Positions 34,550-46,560 of a stretch of 64,000 nucleotides of DNA are shown here, in pieces. The DNA is taken from contig NC_091262.1 of the NCBI RefSeq assembly GCF_042477335.2, positions 45,667,001 through 45,731,000 of the forward strand. The letters are read 5' to 3'. The DNA is from Ovis canadensis (lineage: Eukaryota > Chordata > Mammalia > Artiodactyla > Bovidae). A model generated the notes under the pieces. That model ran no database searches, had not been told where the DNA came from, and saw nothing but the letters and a program-made list of their open reading frames with translations. The translations under genes and the position numbers were made by a program. Position 1 is the stretch's first letter, and the number at the start of each line of letters is the position of its first letter.

Positions 34550-36205
34550 GAAAGATACACCCATTTGAATGCAGATTTCCAAAGAACAGCAAGGAGAGAT
34601 AAGAAAGGCTTCCACAGTGATCAATGCAAAGAAATAGAGGAAAACAGTAGAATGGGAAAGATGAGAGTTCAAGAAAATTAGAGATACCAATGGAACATTT
34701 CATGCAAAGATGGGCTCAATAAAGGACAGAAATGGTATGGACCTAACAGAAGCAGAAGATATTAAGAAGAAGTGGCCGTAATACACAGAAAAACAATACA
34801 AAAAGAACTGAATGATCCAGATAACCACGATGGTGTGATCACCTAGAGCCAGACATCCTGGAATGTGAAGTCAAGTGGGCCTTAGGAAGCAACACTACAA
34901 ACAAAACTAGAGGAGGTGATGGAATTTCAGCTGAGCTATTTCAAATCCATAAAGATGATGCTGTGAAAGTGCTGCACTCAATATGCCAGCATATTGGAAA
35001 ACTCAGCAGTAGCCACAGGACTGGAAAAGATCAGTTTTCTTTCCAGTCCCTAAGAAAGGCAATGCCAAAGAACATTCAAACTACTGCATAAATGCACTCA
35101 TCTCACATGCTAGCAAAGTAACACTTAAAATTCTCAATGCCAGGCTTCAACAGTACATGAACCATGAGCTTCCAGATGTTCAAGCTGGTTTTACAAAAGG
35201 CAGAGGAACCAGAGGTCAAATTGCCAACATCCTCTGGATCATCAAAGAAGTAAGAGAGTTCCAGAAAAACACCTATTTCTGTGTTATTGACTACACCAAA
35301 GCCTTTAACTGTGTGGATCACAATAAACTGTGGGAAATTCTGAAAGAGATGGGAATACCAGACCACCTGACCTGCCTCTAGAAAAACCTGTATGCAGGTC
35401 AGGAAGCAACAGTTAGAACTGAACATGAACAGGCTGATTCCAAATCAGGAAAGGAAAGACTGTATATGGGTACATCTTGAGAAACACTGGGCTGGAGGAA
35501 GCACAAGCTGGAATCAAGATTGCCAGGAGAAATATCAATAACCTCGGTAAGCAGATGACACCACCCTTATGGCAGAAAGTGAAGAAGAACTAATGAGCCT
35601 TTTGATGAACTTGAAAGAGGAAAATGAAAAAGTTGGCTTAAAACTCAACATTCAGAAAACTAAGATCATGGCATCTGGTCCCATCACTTCATGGGAAATA
35701 GATGGGGAAACAGTGGAAACAGTGACCGACTTTACTTTTCTGGGCTCCAAAATCACTGCAGATGGTGACTGCAGCCATGAAGTAAAAAGACGCTCACTCC
35801 TTGGAATGAAAGTTATGACCAATCTAGACAGCATATTAAAAAGCAGAGACATTACTTTGCTAACAAAGGTCTGTATAGTCAAGGGTATGATTTTTCCAGT
35901 GGCCATGTATGGATGTGAGAGTTGGACTGTGAAGAAAGCTGAGCGCTGAAGAATTGATGCTTTTGAACTGTGGTGTTGGAGAAGACTCTTGAGAGTCCCT
36001 TGGACTGCAAGGAGATCCAACCAGTCCATCCTAAGGGAGATCAATCCTGAGTGTTCATTGGGAGGGCTGATGTTGAAGCTGAAACCAACCTAGATAGCAT
36101 ATTAAAAAACAAAGACATTACTTTGCCAATGAAGGTTCATCTAGTCAAAGCTATGGTTTTTCTAGTAGTCATGTATGGACCTGAGAGTGGGGTATAAAGA
36201 AAGCA
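34550..36205 (+). mobile_element. BovB LINE, longest copy here, internally rearranged
   Basis: Covers the linker and reverse-transcriptase domain of BovB up to the C-terminal region. Landmarks are [58 protein letters not shown] and [21 protein letters not shown] stop ends the first frame (TAG in acctgcctctag), about 60 bp are missing near 35445, and one base is lost directly before the YADD codons (cctcggtaagcagatgac). At 36084 the sequence jumps back and repeats 35817-35940 (aacctagatagcatattaaa onwards) to about 36205. The true BovB 3' end is missing. Confidence 0.95.
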
Positions 36206-36663
36206 GGTGAGTGATGGGGACATGAGAATTCATTCTTCTAGTTTACATTTGGAAATGCTTGAAATTTTTCGCAAGCAAATGTTTAAAAATATAAAGCACT
36301 GAGGAAACGCAAGGATCCCTGCAGCAGCCTGTGGAAGAGGGACTGGAGGGGACATTTGGGGGCACTAGTTTTTCTCTACCCTGTAAGTCCCCTTTGCCTC
36401 TCCTTCTCTACTTCCCTGCCTTGTAGAACAAGAGAGTGGGTGATTGTACATCAGCCTCACAAAAGAAGTCCTGGGTCAGGCCTGCCCCCAGTATTTGCAT
36501 GGCCCAAGGTTAGAATACAAATGGAGGCCACTGGCCATGGGACATCTACATAATAAGAGTATAAATCAAGCTAACAAATTGCTAAGTAAAACATACTTTA
36601 TCCTGTTACCCTGACAAATGTGTTTTCTTACAGGCCTGGAAAACCAGATTTTAGGTAAAAACT
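36206..36663. other. Intergenic, no element recognised
   Basis: No supported feature. Confidence 0.4.
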
Positions 36664-36674
36664 CTTGAACTCTG

Positions 36675-36805
36675 GGACTTCTCTGGTGGTGCAGTGGTTA
36701 AGACTCCCCACTCCCAATGCAGGAGGCCTAGGTTCGATCCATAGTCAGGGAACTAGATCTGCCTGCCACAGCTAAGACCCAGAGCAGCCAAAAAAAAAAA
36801 AAATC
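36675..36805 (+). repeat. CHR-type SINE
   Basis: Complete short sense element from ggacttctctggtggtgcag to an A13 tail, with a perfect 11-bp target-site duplication cttgaactctg (36664-36674 and 36806-36816). It looks comparatively young. Confidence 0.96.
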
Positions 36806-36816
36806 CTTGAACTCTG

Positions 36817-37369
36817 TGCTGGAACAGGGAACCTTGAAAAGGGCTCCCTTTTTCCTACCCCCGCGCCCCTGCTTTGTCCCACATTGCAAGGAACCTTGTG
36901 CACACGTGTGTGGCTATCCCGGCTCACATATCCAAGCTCCAGCCATAGCCTCTGCCAAAGCTGCCCCTTGGCCATCCTCTGGGCCAATGGCTACACACAC
37001 TAACAGTTCAGTTCACCCTTAGTGGGGCAGAGCTGTGAGGAAGAGGCCCTTGCAAGTTTAGGGGCCATGTGGGCATGCTATTCCAGAGTCTCGGGGACCT
37101 GAAATTTGTTCTAGAAGATATGCACAGCTCTGTGTGATTATGTGTCTTTGGTCTTGTTGACTCCTTATGCTTTGGAGAACCATATGATTGAGGGAGGCCC
37201 ATGGAGGGCTCAGGGTCAATGGGTCCTCAGGGTGATGCCAGCAACTGCTGGTGGGAGGATGGGAATTTTATCTGAGATGAAGCAAAATTGAGATGCCCTT
37301 GATGTTTCCAAAATCCAAAATTAAATGCTTGACTTTAAGAGATAATGGAAAGAGGATAATATTCTTGGC
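36817..37369. other. Intergenic, no element recognised
   Basis: No supported feature. Confidence 0.4.
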
Positions 37370-37492
37370 CCCCAGCCCTAACCCCACAGCAAGATGACTT
37401 GTGGGATCTTAGTTCCCTGACCAGGGATCAAACCCAGGCCCCAGCAGTGAAACCACTGAGTCCTAACCACTGAACCACCAAGGAGTTCCCTG
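37370..37492 (-). repeat. CHR-type SINE
   Basis: Reverse complement: gacttgtgggatcttagttc, gaccagggatcaaacccagg, accaccaaggagttccc. Confidence 0.88.
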
Positions 37493-37918
37493 GAAGGCAT
37501 CTTAAAGGGCCTGATTTATCCTTTAAGGATTTAAAATCTGACTGTTTGGAGTAACATTATAAATAACACAATCATTTTGGTTCAGTTTGAGGGGAAATCA
37601 TAAGATCAACTATACCTATCTTACCTTCTAAAAAAAAGTCACAGCCCTTATTGAAATTGAATTCATATTGTGCCTTCAAAATGAAACTGGCATGCTTTCC
37701 AAGACCAAACATCAGGGGATGTTGCTCCCCAAGATTTACTGGTATGGCTGGCCAAGGTCTCTCAGCCTCATTTGAACAATCTTTGCTTCTCAGCTGCCCA
37801 AAACTCCTCCCTCAGAACTTGTCCCTTTGGCATCAGTAGCATTGTTGTCAAACAATAATCAGTATCCAGCCTTCAAAGAACAAAGAAATTTGTGTGGGTC
37901 TGAAGACCTGCAATTTGA

Positions 37919-38130
37919 GGGACTTCCCTGGTGGTCCAGTGGCTAAGACTCTGTGTTCTCAAGGCAGGGGGCCTGGGTTCGATCCCTGGTCAGGGTACTA
38001 GATCTCATTTGCAACTTAAAAAAAAAGATCCTGCATGCTACACTAAAGATCTAACATCCTGTGTGGTACAAATAAGACCTGGCACAGACAAATAAATAAA
38101 TAATGGTTGTTGTTGTTGTTTTTTAATAAA
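37919..38130 (+). repeat. CHR-type SINE
   Basis: Sense element: gggacttccctggtggtcca, ggttcgatccctggtcaggg, then an A-rich tail (aaataaataaataatgg) and a short (TTG)n tract at 38105-38120. Confidence 0.92.
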
Positions 38131-39365
38131 AGAATTGCAATTTGACAGACAGATTTGAGTAGAATGGAAAGAGGGTTCTAGGGAAGAAAAAGAGTCAGGG
38201 TTTTATAAAGGACAAGACCACAAGTTGTTAAAATGGTCTGGCAGGAATTATGATGGACTCTGACACGGGAAAGGAAATATTTCTCCTTGAGGAAAAGGCT
38301 GTCACGAGTTATTTAGGGTAAGGGTCCAAATGGTATTTTGACTGTCTGGAACACTGCCCGAGTTGAGACAACAACGGGTCAAAGTTCAGATTTCATCTGG
38401 GCTGAGGTGAGCATAAATCACACTCACTCAGTGCCTCCCAGCTTCATTTTAGAGAGCTCTCTTAGCAATACTGACTCCATTTTAATTTTCCTTTCACAGT
38501 GCACACCAGGCTCTTAAAGCATCTTGCTTGTTCTAGAAAGGGAAACTTTTCAAACCCTTATGCCTTAGTGAGAACAAGTGCATCAGGTCTTTTCACAGGA
38601 CGGACTCGTGCAGCCAGAGTCCCTGGCCCTGCATGGAAGAGTGAAGAATGAGCACAGGACTTCAGGAATGGTACCGACTTCCACCCAAGTTTGTCTTCTC
38701 TATAATTGTGCTGAGGGCTCCTATATGTGATACAGAACAAATCACAGACATCAAAGGTTGGTAGTTTTTCAGGGCTCTGTAAGAAAGGCAGTGCTTTTGA
38801 GGCTCATGTCCTTGGAATCCTGGCTGATTTTGGAGCGGGATGTAAGGACAAAAAGCCCAGCAGGCTTCCAGTTGGCCAGTGCACTGCCAGGGCCATGCCA
38901 TCATAGTCACAGCAGCCCGAGCCCTGAGCTGTTAGGCAATCAAGGCCTTAGAGGTCGGCCAGGACAGTTTGCCCAGCCTCTATTCTCCTGAAGTTTTGGT
39001 TCAACTCAAACAGACCTCTGACCACCCTCCTGGCCTCTAGGGGGCGCATTTCTCAGTCTCATAGTCTTTATAGGGTGCAATTTCTTGAGCCTTGACCACA
39101 CGTTCCTAGGAATCTTCTGGATGGGTGGGTGATAAACCAAATGCCACTGTGCTGTTGACTGAAACTCTTGGAAGACCTTTGCCCCAGAGCTGGAGCAGAT
39201 GGACTTGACTCTGGGCTTGGAGACTGGAGCTTGCAGGGTTTTTCATCAGTTTTGCCCTTGGCTGTGTGCAGGGAGACTGAGTTACTTAGCCTCATGGTCC
39301 ATTATCATCTTTGAGTAAGGCCCCTTCCTTCATTTTGAATTAATGAATTTCTTCTTATCCCATTG
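38131..39365. other. Intergenic, no element recognised
   Basis: No supported gene or repeat. ORFs at 38662-38991 have no recognisable domain. Confidence 0.4.
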
Positions 39366-39680
39366 TTGTTGTTCAGTTGTTGTGTCCAGCTGCTTGAGAC
39401 CCCATGGACTGCAGCACACCAGGCTTCCTTGTCCTTCACTATCTCCCAGAGCTTGCTCAAACTCATGTCCATCGAGTCAGTGATGCCATCCAACCATCTC
39501 ATCCTCTGTCACCCTCTTCTTCTGCCCTCAATCTTTCCCAGCCTCAGGGTCTTTCCCAATGAGTTGGGTTTTCACATCAGGTGGCCAAAGTTTTGGGCTT
39601 CAGCTTCAGCATCAGTCCTTCAGTGAATATTCAGAGTTGATTTCCTTTAGGACTCCTTGATCTCCTTGCTGTCTAAGGCA
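39366..39680 (-). mobile_element. BovB LINE 3'-end fragment
   Basis: Antisense BovB terminus: gttcagttgttgtgtccagc, gactgcagcacaccaggctt, tgatgccatccaaccatctc, through to the [17 protein letters not shown] region. It is truncated at about 39680. Confidence 0.93.
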
Positions 39681-41896
39681 CTTATCCCATAGTTCCCGCC
39701 TGTTCTCCTATCCACTATAGGTAAGCACTCTAATGTGCTTAATGCATATCTTTTTATTTGTATGTGTTCTTGCATGTGTTTTGTGTGAATATATATTTTT
39801 AACTCAGAAAATAATTTGTTTTTCTTAAGTGTAAGGGGAAACTTAGAAGCATACATTATCAGGACTTTAATCCAAATGTTGAATAAGCATATCATTCTAA
39901 ATTCAGGGCCTGGGCAATGTGAAAATGAAAAATACTTTGAGGGATAAAAATATATTGTGAATAACACATGAATTTACATTTCCACTTAGGTGTACTATTC
40001 CAAAGTCAATTGATATAATTTTGGTACATTTGAACTAGTACAGAATTATTGAGAGTAACCACTGTAATACCTTTCAACTATAAGAAGTATGGGAAATTGC
40101 AAAATAAAAATAATTTAACATAGGAGAACTATCATATGATCATGCTGGTCTACAAAGTGAGCATACAAATTTTGGTTGAAAAATGTTCCCTTAGAGTCTT
40201 TGAAATCTTTTACACATTGATATCAGATAGTCATGTTCATTTTATTAATACCAGAGGCAATAGTACAATGCTAAAAATAAGCATCCACCTATACTTGTAT
40301 TAAGAATGTACGGAGATGGTATTCTGTTATAAAATCTCATCTGCTTTCCTACTTTTTTCACTGAACACTTTTGATTTTAAGATCCACGTTGCTGAGTCTG
40401 CCTACAGTGCATCAGCCACGTGTTACTCATTCACGCCCCCACTGGAGGACTCTCAGGCTGCCCCTCCCTTCTCCATCATGGGCACAGGAACAGAATTTCT
40501 GGGTCATAGGACTGAGATGGAGGTTTTAGTCTGGAAACCTACAAGCACACCAGTGCCAAAACCCCTTCCCTGTGCCTGGAGGAGACGTTTCGGAAGTCTG
40601 AAGAGACACGACGCCTCCCATCCTCCCTGCACCACTAGGCTGAACTCCTAAAACTACAGGATTTGGGGTAGGAATGCCAGAGTTGAGGAGCAGCCATTCT
40701 CCCCCTCTCTGCTCTCAGAGACAACATCGCGGGGTCCAGCTGAGAGGCCCAGCATCACCAAAGAATTTGCTGGCAAGTCCTGAATGCTGAGTTGGCCCCG
40801 CCTGCACAGCTCTGGATAGGGGGACAGCCAGCCCTCACCCCAAGGCTGGGAAGTGACTGGGGCCGGGTCTCCACAGGCAGAAGACTTGAGCAGGGACGCT
40901 CTGGGGTCAGGTGACTCCCTCGCACCTGCCCATGGCCCCAGGTGATCCTTTGGGGGGACAGCTTCACTAACTGTTGGACTGAAGTCAAGAGGCTCAGGCT
41001 TCTCACACTAAAAAACACTCAGAAACACTCAGATTGACTCTGACACAAAGCTCTTCCAGCCATAAGATGGGGGCTAGGGGGCTCTTGCTGATTTTCACTG
41101 CCCCACACTGCCAGCCTTCAGGGGGCGCTGTTCCTCCAACATCAGAGATTCTGAGCAAGAACCAAGGGCAGCTCCCAAGTGACAGCTCAGCGGTGCCTCA
41201 CACGGATGGTAAAGACCCTGCAGATAAAGGCTTGGGGAGAATGAAGGGAAACTGGATTAGGCAGAAACACGGAAACTCCTTTGGGCGTGTACCTGGGCTC
41301 CCTCTTTCCTTGCTCCAATAGCACCACCTGCTCCTCCTTGCTGGAGGAGACCCTCCAAAATGCAGACCAAGAGAGGCTGAGCCCTCCCTCCATAGTGCCT
41401 GGCCCTGCACTTCTGTTTCCTGCCTCCTCACCTCCTAGCAGGAAAGCAGGGACCTTCCCTGGTAGGACCTGAAGATGGCCTTCTCCAGAAAGACACAGCC
41501 ACAGCTTCTGTGAATGACAGACACACAGTGAGCAGTGGAAGGACAGTGTTGGGGAGGACTTTTCTTTGCCCTCTGGACCTTTGTCCCATGGGCATGACTC
41601 TCAGTTAAGGAGAGCCTGGGGCAGGCCAGTGAGCTTGGGGCTGGGAGTGTGGGGAGACGAGTGTAAGCACCTCTGGGGCAACCTAGGGCAGGGGTGGGTG
41701 ACAGACTCGTAGGAAATAAGCATGGTCCCTGCCTGGAGAAAGGGCACTCACTATGAGGGTAACACCCATTCATGCCACAACTATTCTCGGAGCATCTCTT
41801 AGATGTCAGGCACTGGGCGAGTTGCAGTAAGAGCTGTGTGGTTCCAATGGTCTGGAGCCGATATTGGAGAGTAGAGACAAATAGTATATTTATGCG
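39681..41896. other. Intergenic, no element confidently recognised
   Basis: The part 40310-40520 (ttttttcactgaacactttt, gaacagaatttctgggtcat) vaguely resembles an antisense L1 3' region. Otherwise there is nothing I can name. Confidence 0.4.
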
Positions 41897-41897
41897 T

Positions 41898-42310
41898 GTG
41901 TGCATAGTTATGTCCGACTCTTTGCAACCCCATTGACTTGTAGCCTGCCAGGCTTCTCTGTCTATGGGATTTCCCAGGCAAGAATACTGGAGTGGGTTGC
42001 CATTTCCTCCTCCAGGGGATCTTCCCGATGCAGGGACCGAACCTACGTCTCTTCCGTCTCCTGCACTGGCAGGCGGATTCTTTACTCCCCTGGTGGCTCA
42101 GACGGTAAAGCGTCTGTCTACAATGCGGGAGACCCGTGTTCAATCCTTGGGTTGGGAAGATCCCCTGGAGAAGGAAATGGCAATCCACTCCAGCACTATT
42201 GCCTGGAAAATCCCATGGACGGAGGAGCCTGGCAGGCTACAATCCATGGGGTCGCTTCCGTCTCCTGCATTGACAGGTGAACTCTTTACCGCTGAGTCAC
42301 CTGGGAAGCT
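41898..42310. repeat. Inverted Bov-tA pair
   Basis: An antisense Bov-tA (41898-42085) is followed directly by a sense Bov-tA lacking its 3' end (42086-42254), then by the remaining head end of an antisense Bov-tA (42255-42310). A 35-bp stretch (cttccgtctcctgca...) occurs at 42051-42085 and again at 42255-42289 with 5 differences, all transitions. Confidence 0.9.
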
Positions 42311-43124
42311 CAAGGAAGCAACTATGTAACTCTAAATAGCAATATGAACAATGAAGGAAATCGGGAAGGTGCTGAGGCAGAGAATACTGGGGAGGAAGGA
42401 GACATGCTGATCAAGGAAGGCGGCACCCAGGCTGAAGCAGGGATTATGGAGGTCTCCCTCTGCCCAACACCCCTTTCCCTTTTCTCCTGCAGCCCTCTCC
42501 TTTCCCTCCTCTACTCTTGATCCACAAGGCTCTGGGAGAGGACATGTGACCCAGATCCAGCCAATCATGGCAGCACATCCCACACTGGCCACAGTGATTG
42601 GTTCATAGATGGGCACATGACCCCAATCCGGCAAAGGAAAGTCAGGCTGGAACTTTGACTGGACTCTTGAATAAGAACCTGTCTCTTTTTTGTTTGAGGA
42701 TATTAAAACAAGGATGTAAGCCTTGAGCAGCCATGAGTGGCCACATGGAAAGAGTGTGCCTGGGAGCACAGCCAACCTCAAGGAAAGCAGAGATGAGAAT
42801 TTCTCCTGAGAGAGATCTTTCGATCAAGCCCTAAGGCCATTTTTGGAATCTGCAGGAGGGAAGAGGAAAAGAAACATCAGCGTTCCCCTAAACTCTCTTC
42901 AGAATCATCTTCATCAGTCTTCTCTCTGCCCTCACTTCTATATGGAGCCGAAGGCGGGTGTTGGGCAGCCATTCATGGTCTGTTTGGAGCCCCTTTTGGC
43001 AGGTCCTGCAAGCACAAGTAGTTCCCTGAAGTCTCTTCATGTCTTCACCTTTGGACAGCAATCAGAACTCTGTGGGAGCAGAAAAGCCCCGTCTTTAACA
43101 TCTTGTTATATGAGTATTGTTGGC
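42311..43124. other. Intergenic, no element recognised
   Basis: No supported feature. Confidence 0.4.
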
Positions 43125-43220
43125 TGATTCCGATAAATAAGGAAAACGAAGCTCAGAGACGTCGAGTAACTTTCCAAGAATACAGAGCTAAAGTCAAGCC
43201 CCAGTTTGTCTGGCTTCAAA
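43125..43220 (-). repeat. MIR SINE
   Basis: gaaaacgaagctcagagacg, taactttccaagaatacaga, agtcaagccccagtttgtct follow the reverse-complemented MIR consensus. Confidence 0.6.
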
Positions 43221-43700
43221 TCTTCCTCCCACTTTCTACTATCCCAACCTAGGGGGTGTTATGGCTGGGCAGGCAGATGGCTCCTAGTGTTGGGCTCTAG
43301 GCAGCTTGTGCTGGGATTCAGGTCCGTGACTCCAGCTCTGGCAGGCTGTGGGCAGGGCGGTCCCACATCCAGAGTGACATTTATCTGGAAAGTGTGGCTC
43401 AGGGTCTAGGCTTACAGTAATGGATTGGGTGCCCACTGTGTGTTATTGTGCTTCATCCAGATACGAAACTGACGACCAGCCAGAGCTAATGATACCTGCG
43501 GCTGGATGCCTTCTTGTCCTCCTTTCCTGAGTCAGGACTGACCCTTGGGATGGGGTGAGGCTGAGGCTGGCCAGCAGGGAATCCCAGCTGTTAGGAGCAG
43601 AGAAAGGCAGTGTCAGAAGCCAGACCCATACACCTTTCTCCCACATCCATCCATCCGGGACCGGGGCCAGCCTCCTCACGTCTCTCTGGAGTCCTCCCCT

Positions 43701-43792
43701 GCCCCTCTGCCTCCAGCCTCTCCCCTCACCCCTGTTTCCCAGAGCTGCCCCTCTGCCTCCAGCCTCTCCCCTCACCCCTGTTCCCCAGAGCT
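43701..43792. repeat. Two-copy 46-bp tandem repeat
   Basis: The pyrimidine-rich unit gcccctctgcctccagcctc ... cagagct is present at 43701-43746 and 43747-43792. The copies differ by one base (tgtttccc against tgttcccc). Confidence 0.95.
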
Positions 43793-44049
43793 GCCATTGT
43801 TTGCCTGATCATTCATGTCTTGCTGCCAAACGAAGGTCCAAAAACATGTTTTGTAACAGCAACCCTTATCTGTAGAAGATCTTTGAAACTTCTGGGCCTG
43901 GCATTTACAGTGGGCTTCCTGAGCTATTTTTAGCTGTGTTTCTCCTTTCTTTCAGATGTGTATCCTGCATGTGTGTCAAACTGTGTGTGTCACACATTGG
44001 CTCAGGCAATTTCTTCCATCCCTGCCTCCCCTCTCCATTGTTAGTAAGG

Positions 44050-44280
44050 CAGTTCATTCGTTCAGTCCATCCACCTTTTGTTCAACAGGTATTCCAGGCA
44101 TCTTGCTCTGCACCTACCATTCCAGGCAGCTTCGCAGACCATATCTCTGACACCTCACCCCTGCTTCTTCCCCTGCTGCATTCAACTGCAAACCCTTCAA
44201 GGGCAGGGGCTGTGTCTTGCCTGTTTTGCAGTCCCACAGTGTCCTGCCTGTGGCAGGGGTTAATAAATGTGTACCACTTG
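44050..44280 (+). repeat. L2 LINE 3' end
   Basis: aagggcaggggctgtgtctt, gttttgcagtcccacagtgt, ggttaataaatgtgt show the standard L2 3' terminus. Confidence 0.7.
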
Positions 44281-44284
44281 AATG

Positions 44285-44440
44285 GGACAAACACAGGCTC
44301 TGGTGGGAAAGCACTAGAAACACTGGCTTGAGAGGCTAGAGGTTAGTCTCAGCTCTGCCACTTACTAATGTGGCTCATGGAGAATTACTGTCCTTCTCTG
44401 GGCCTCAGGATGCCCACCTGTAAAATGGGACTGCCATCCT
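44285..44440 (+). repeat. MIR SINE
   Basis: gtctcagctctgccacttac, ctctgggcctcaggatgccc, tgtaaaatgggactgcc, in sense order. Confidence 0.8.
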
Positions 44441-45144
44441 GTCCTGGGCACCTTGCTGGGCTGGAGCGGGCGGGAGACGGTGCAGGTGTGGGCTGTTACT
44501 ACGATGGTCTCTCCCGTAGGCAGGGTATATGTTGACAGTGGAGGGAGATGACTGTGTTTCTCGGAGCCCTTTGGCCATGAGAGCTGAGTTGAGCAAAGAC
44601 AGCAGGAGGACACTCTCAGGACCCCCAGTTGCCAGCCCAGGAGTTTCAGCAGGGGAAATGGCCAGCAACCTGATACACCTGTCTTTCTGAGGCTGGATGT
44701 GATGCTCCAATGCTCCAGGGCGTTCTGCCAGTATCCAGGGAGGTGGGGGCGGGCACGAGCTGTTCTCCAGCCCCAGGCTATCTGTGAAGGGTCTGTGAGC
44801 ATGGCATCACTTGGCTCATTTGCAGTCCCGTGGTCCTCAAGGTTCCAAGCTGCCTCCAGTAACTTTCAGGGGGGGTGATGTGTGTAAAAGAAAGTGGAGT
44901 TTGAGTTTGAGTTTGAGTTGGGACATTTTATCATCACAGGCTATCTGAGTGGAAAGGGACAGCTGAGCCCTCGGAGTCAGATGCCTCACTGTCCAGAGAG
45001 GAAGCCGAGGCTCACACTGGAGAAGGGACAGGCCGAGGTCACTTTTATAGTCCAGGGGTGGGTTTTGGAGATTGAAACCCAGCCCTGTCGCTTAATCCTG
45101 TAAGAGCTGGAGCAAATTGTAACTCTAAGTCTCAGTTTCTGTAA
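44441..45144. other. Intergenic; hexamer repeat and probable MIR pieces
   Basis: A short (GAGTTT)n run of nearly four units lies at 44897-44919. Diverged MIR-like pieces may lie at 44945-45040 and 45075-45144 (aactctaagtctcagtttct). Confidence 0.45.
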
Positions 45145-45153
45145 ATGTTAATG

Positions 45154-45366
45154 TGTGTGTGTTAGTTGCTCAGTTGTGTCCAACTCTTTGTGACCCCGTG
45201 GATTGCAGCCCACCAGGCTCCTCTGTCCATGGGATTCTCCAGGCAAGGATACTAGAGTGGATTGCCATTCCCTTCTCCAGGAAATCTTTCTGACTCAGGG
45301 ATAGAACCCAGGTCTCCTGCATTATAGGCAGATTCTTTACGGTCTCAGCCACTGGGGAAGCTCATA
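45154..45366 (-). repeat. Bov-tA SINE
   Basis: Antisense element starting with a TG-rich tail, flanked by the 9-bp duplication atgttaatg (45145-45153 and 45367-45375). Confidence 0.94.
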
Positions 45367-45899
45367 CATGTTAATGGGAGTTTTCAATGCTAATATGGCA
45401 CACCTGTGAGGATTGGAGGGAATGGTGTGTATAAGGTGCCAGAGGCAGCTCAGGCACGTCTCCAACCCCCTGACCCAGGGTCATAGGGATGCTCCCTCCT
45501 GGACATCCTGAGCTGCTCAGGGGAAATTCCGCCCTGCTTCTCGGGTGACAAAGCTGTCAAAGGCTTTTGGAGCCAGGGCAGGAGAAGGCAAGATTATGCC
45601 AGTCAGGAGACTGATTCTGAGGAAGTGAGCATCTTGGGGCCTGGGCCAGCCTTCCCACCCCTTCCTTTTCTTCATTTGCTCATTTGTTCCTTAGAGATGG
45701 ATTGAATGTCTACTCAACAATGGATTCTGTCTGGCTGCTGCTCCACCAGGGAGGAAGAAAACCAACTGCTCCCCGTCTGAAACCCTCATCGTCCAGTGGG
45801 GAGAGAGACAAAGCAAGGAGACACCACGAGAGTGGGAATTGCTTTAGAGTCTGCATGGGGTAGGGGACACGGAAGAAGTGGAGCTGCGGAAGCTCGCAC
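45367..45899. other. Intergenic, no element recognised
   Basis: No supported feature. Confidence 0.4.
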
Positions 45900-46260
45900 T
45901 TTCTTTATTCTCATTTTAATTGCAGAGCAAGTTTACATGGTTGAGATCAAGCTGTATAATTTTATAACCTGCTATTTTCATTTGGCGTTAGTCATAAATG
46001 TTTTCTCCATGTGATTATTAAACTCTTTATAAATATTTTCAATGGCTGCAGCATATTTTCAGCAGAGCAACACCATAATTTAATTAGGCTTAGACATGTA
46101 GATTGGGGGATTTTTTTCCCCTATGATACATAATACTTTTACAAACATCTTTGTACATAAATTGTTTCCCATGTTTCTTGTTATTTCCTCCGGGTAGTTT
46201 TCGAATTCCTGGACACACTGTATCAAATTTTAAAAATTCCTCAGTAATTCCTTGATATTT
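45900..46260 (-). mobile_element. Old L1 3' UTR, antisense
   Basis: The order of phrases (gagcaacaccataatttaat, acaaacatctttgtacataa, then tttcctccgggtag) matches reverse-complemented L1 3' UTRs of old families. Confidence 0.5.
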
Positions 46261-46384
46261 ACTGCCAAGTGTCTTTCTGAATTGGTTTTTATGGGGCCCC
46301 CTAGAGAGGCTGCTGTAGCGCTGGCTGGACTTAAGTCTGTGTAGAGGTAGGAGGTTATAATAGAAAGATAGGTTGGGGATGGGG

Positions 46385-46560
46385 ATTAGAATATACAGAC
46401 TTGGGATTCCAGTCCCAGACCCTTAATTTCCTCATCCTGTACAGTTCTCCTGTGACAGGGGCAATGACACTCTCCTTGAGTTGCTTTCTGAGGACGAGAA
46501 GTGCAGAGCTCAGCTCAGCTCGGCGTCTGACACACAGTAGGAGCATAGTAATGGTGACTA
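46385..46560 (+). repeat. MIR SINE
   Basis: ccagacccttaatttcctca, acacacagtaggagcatagt, in sense order. The middle is diverged. Confidence 0.6.
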
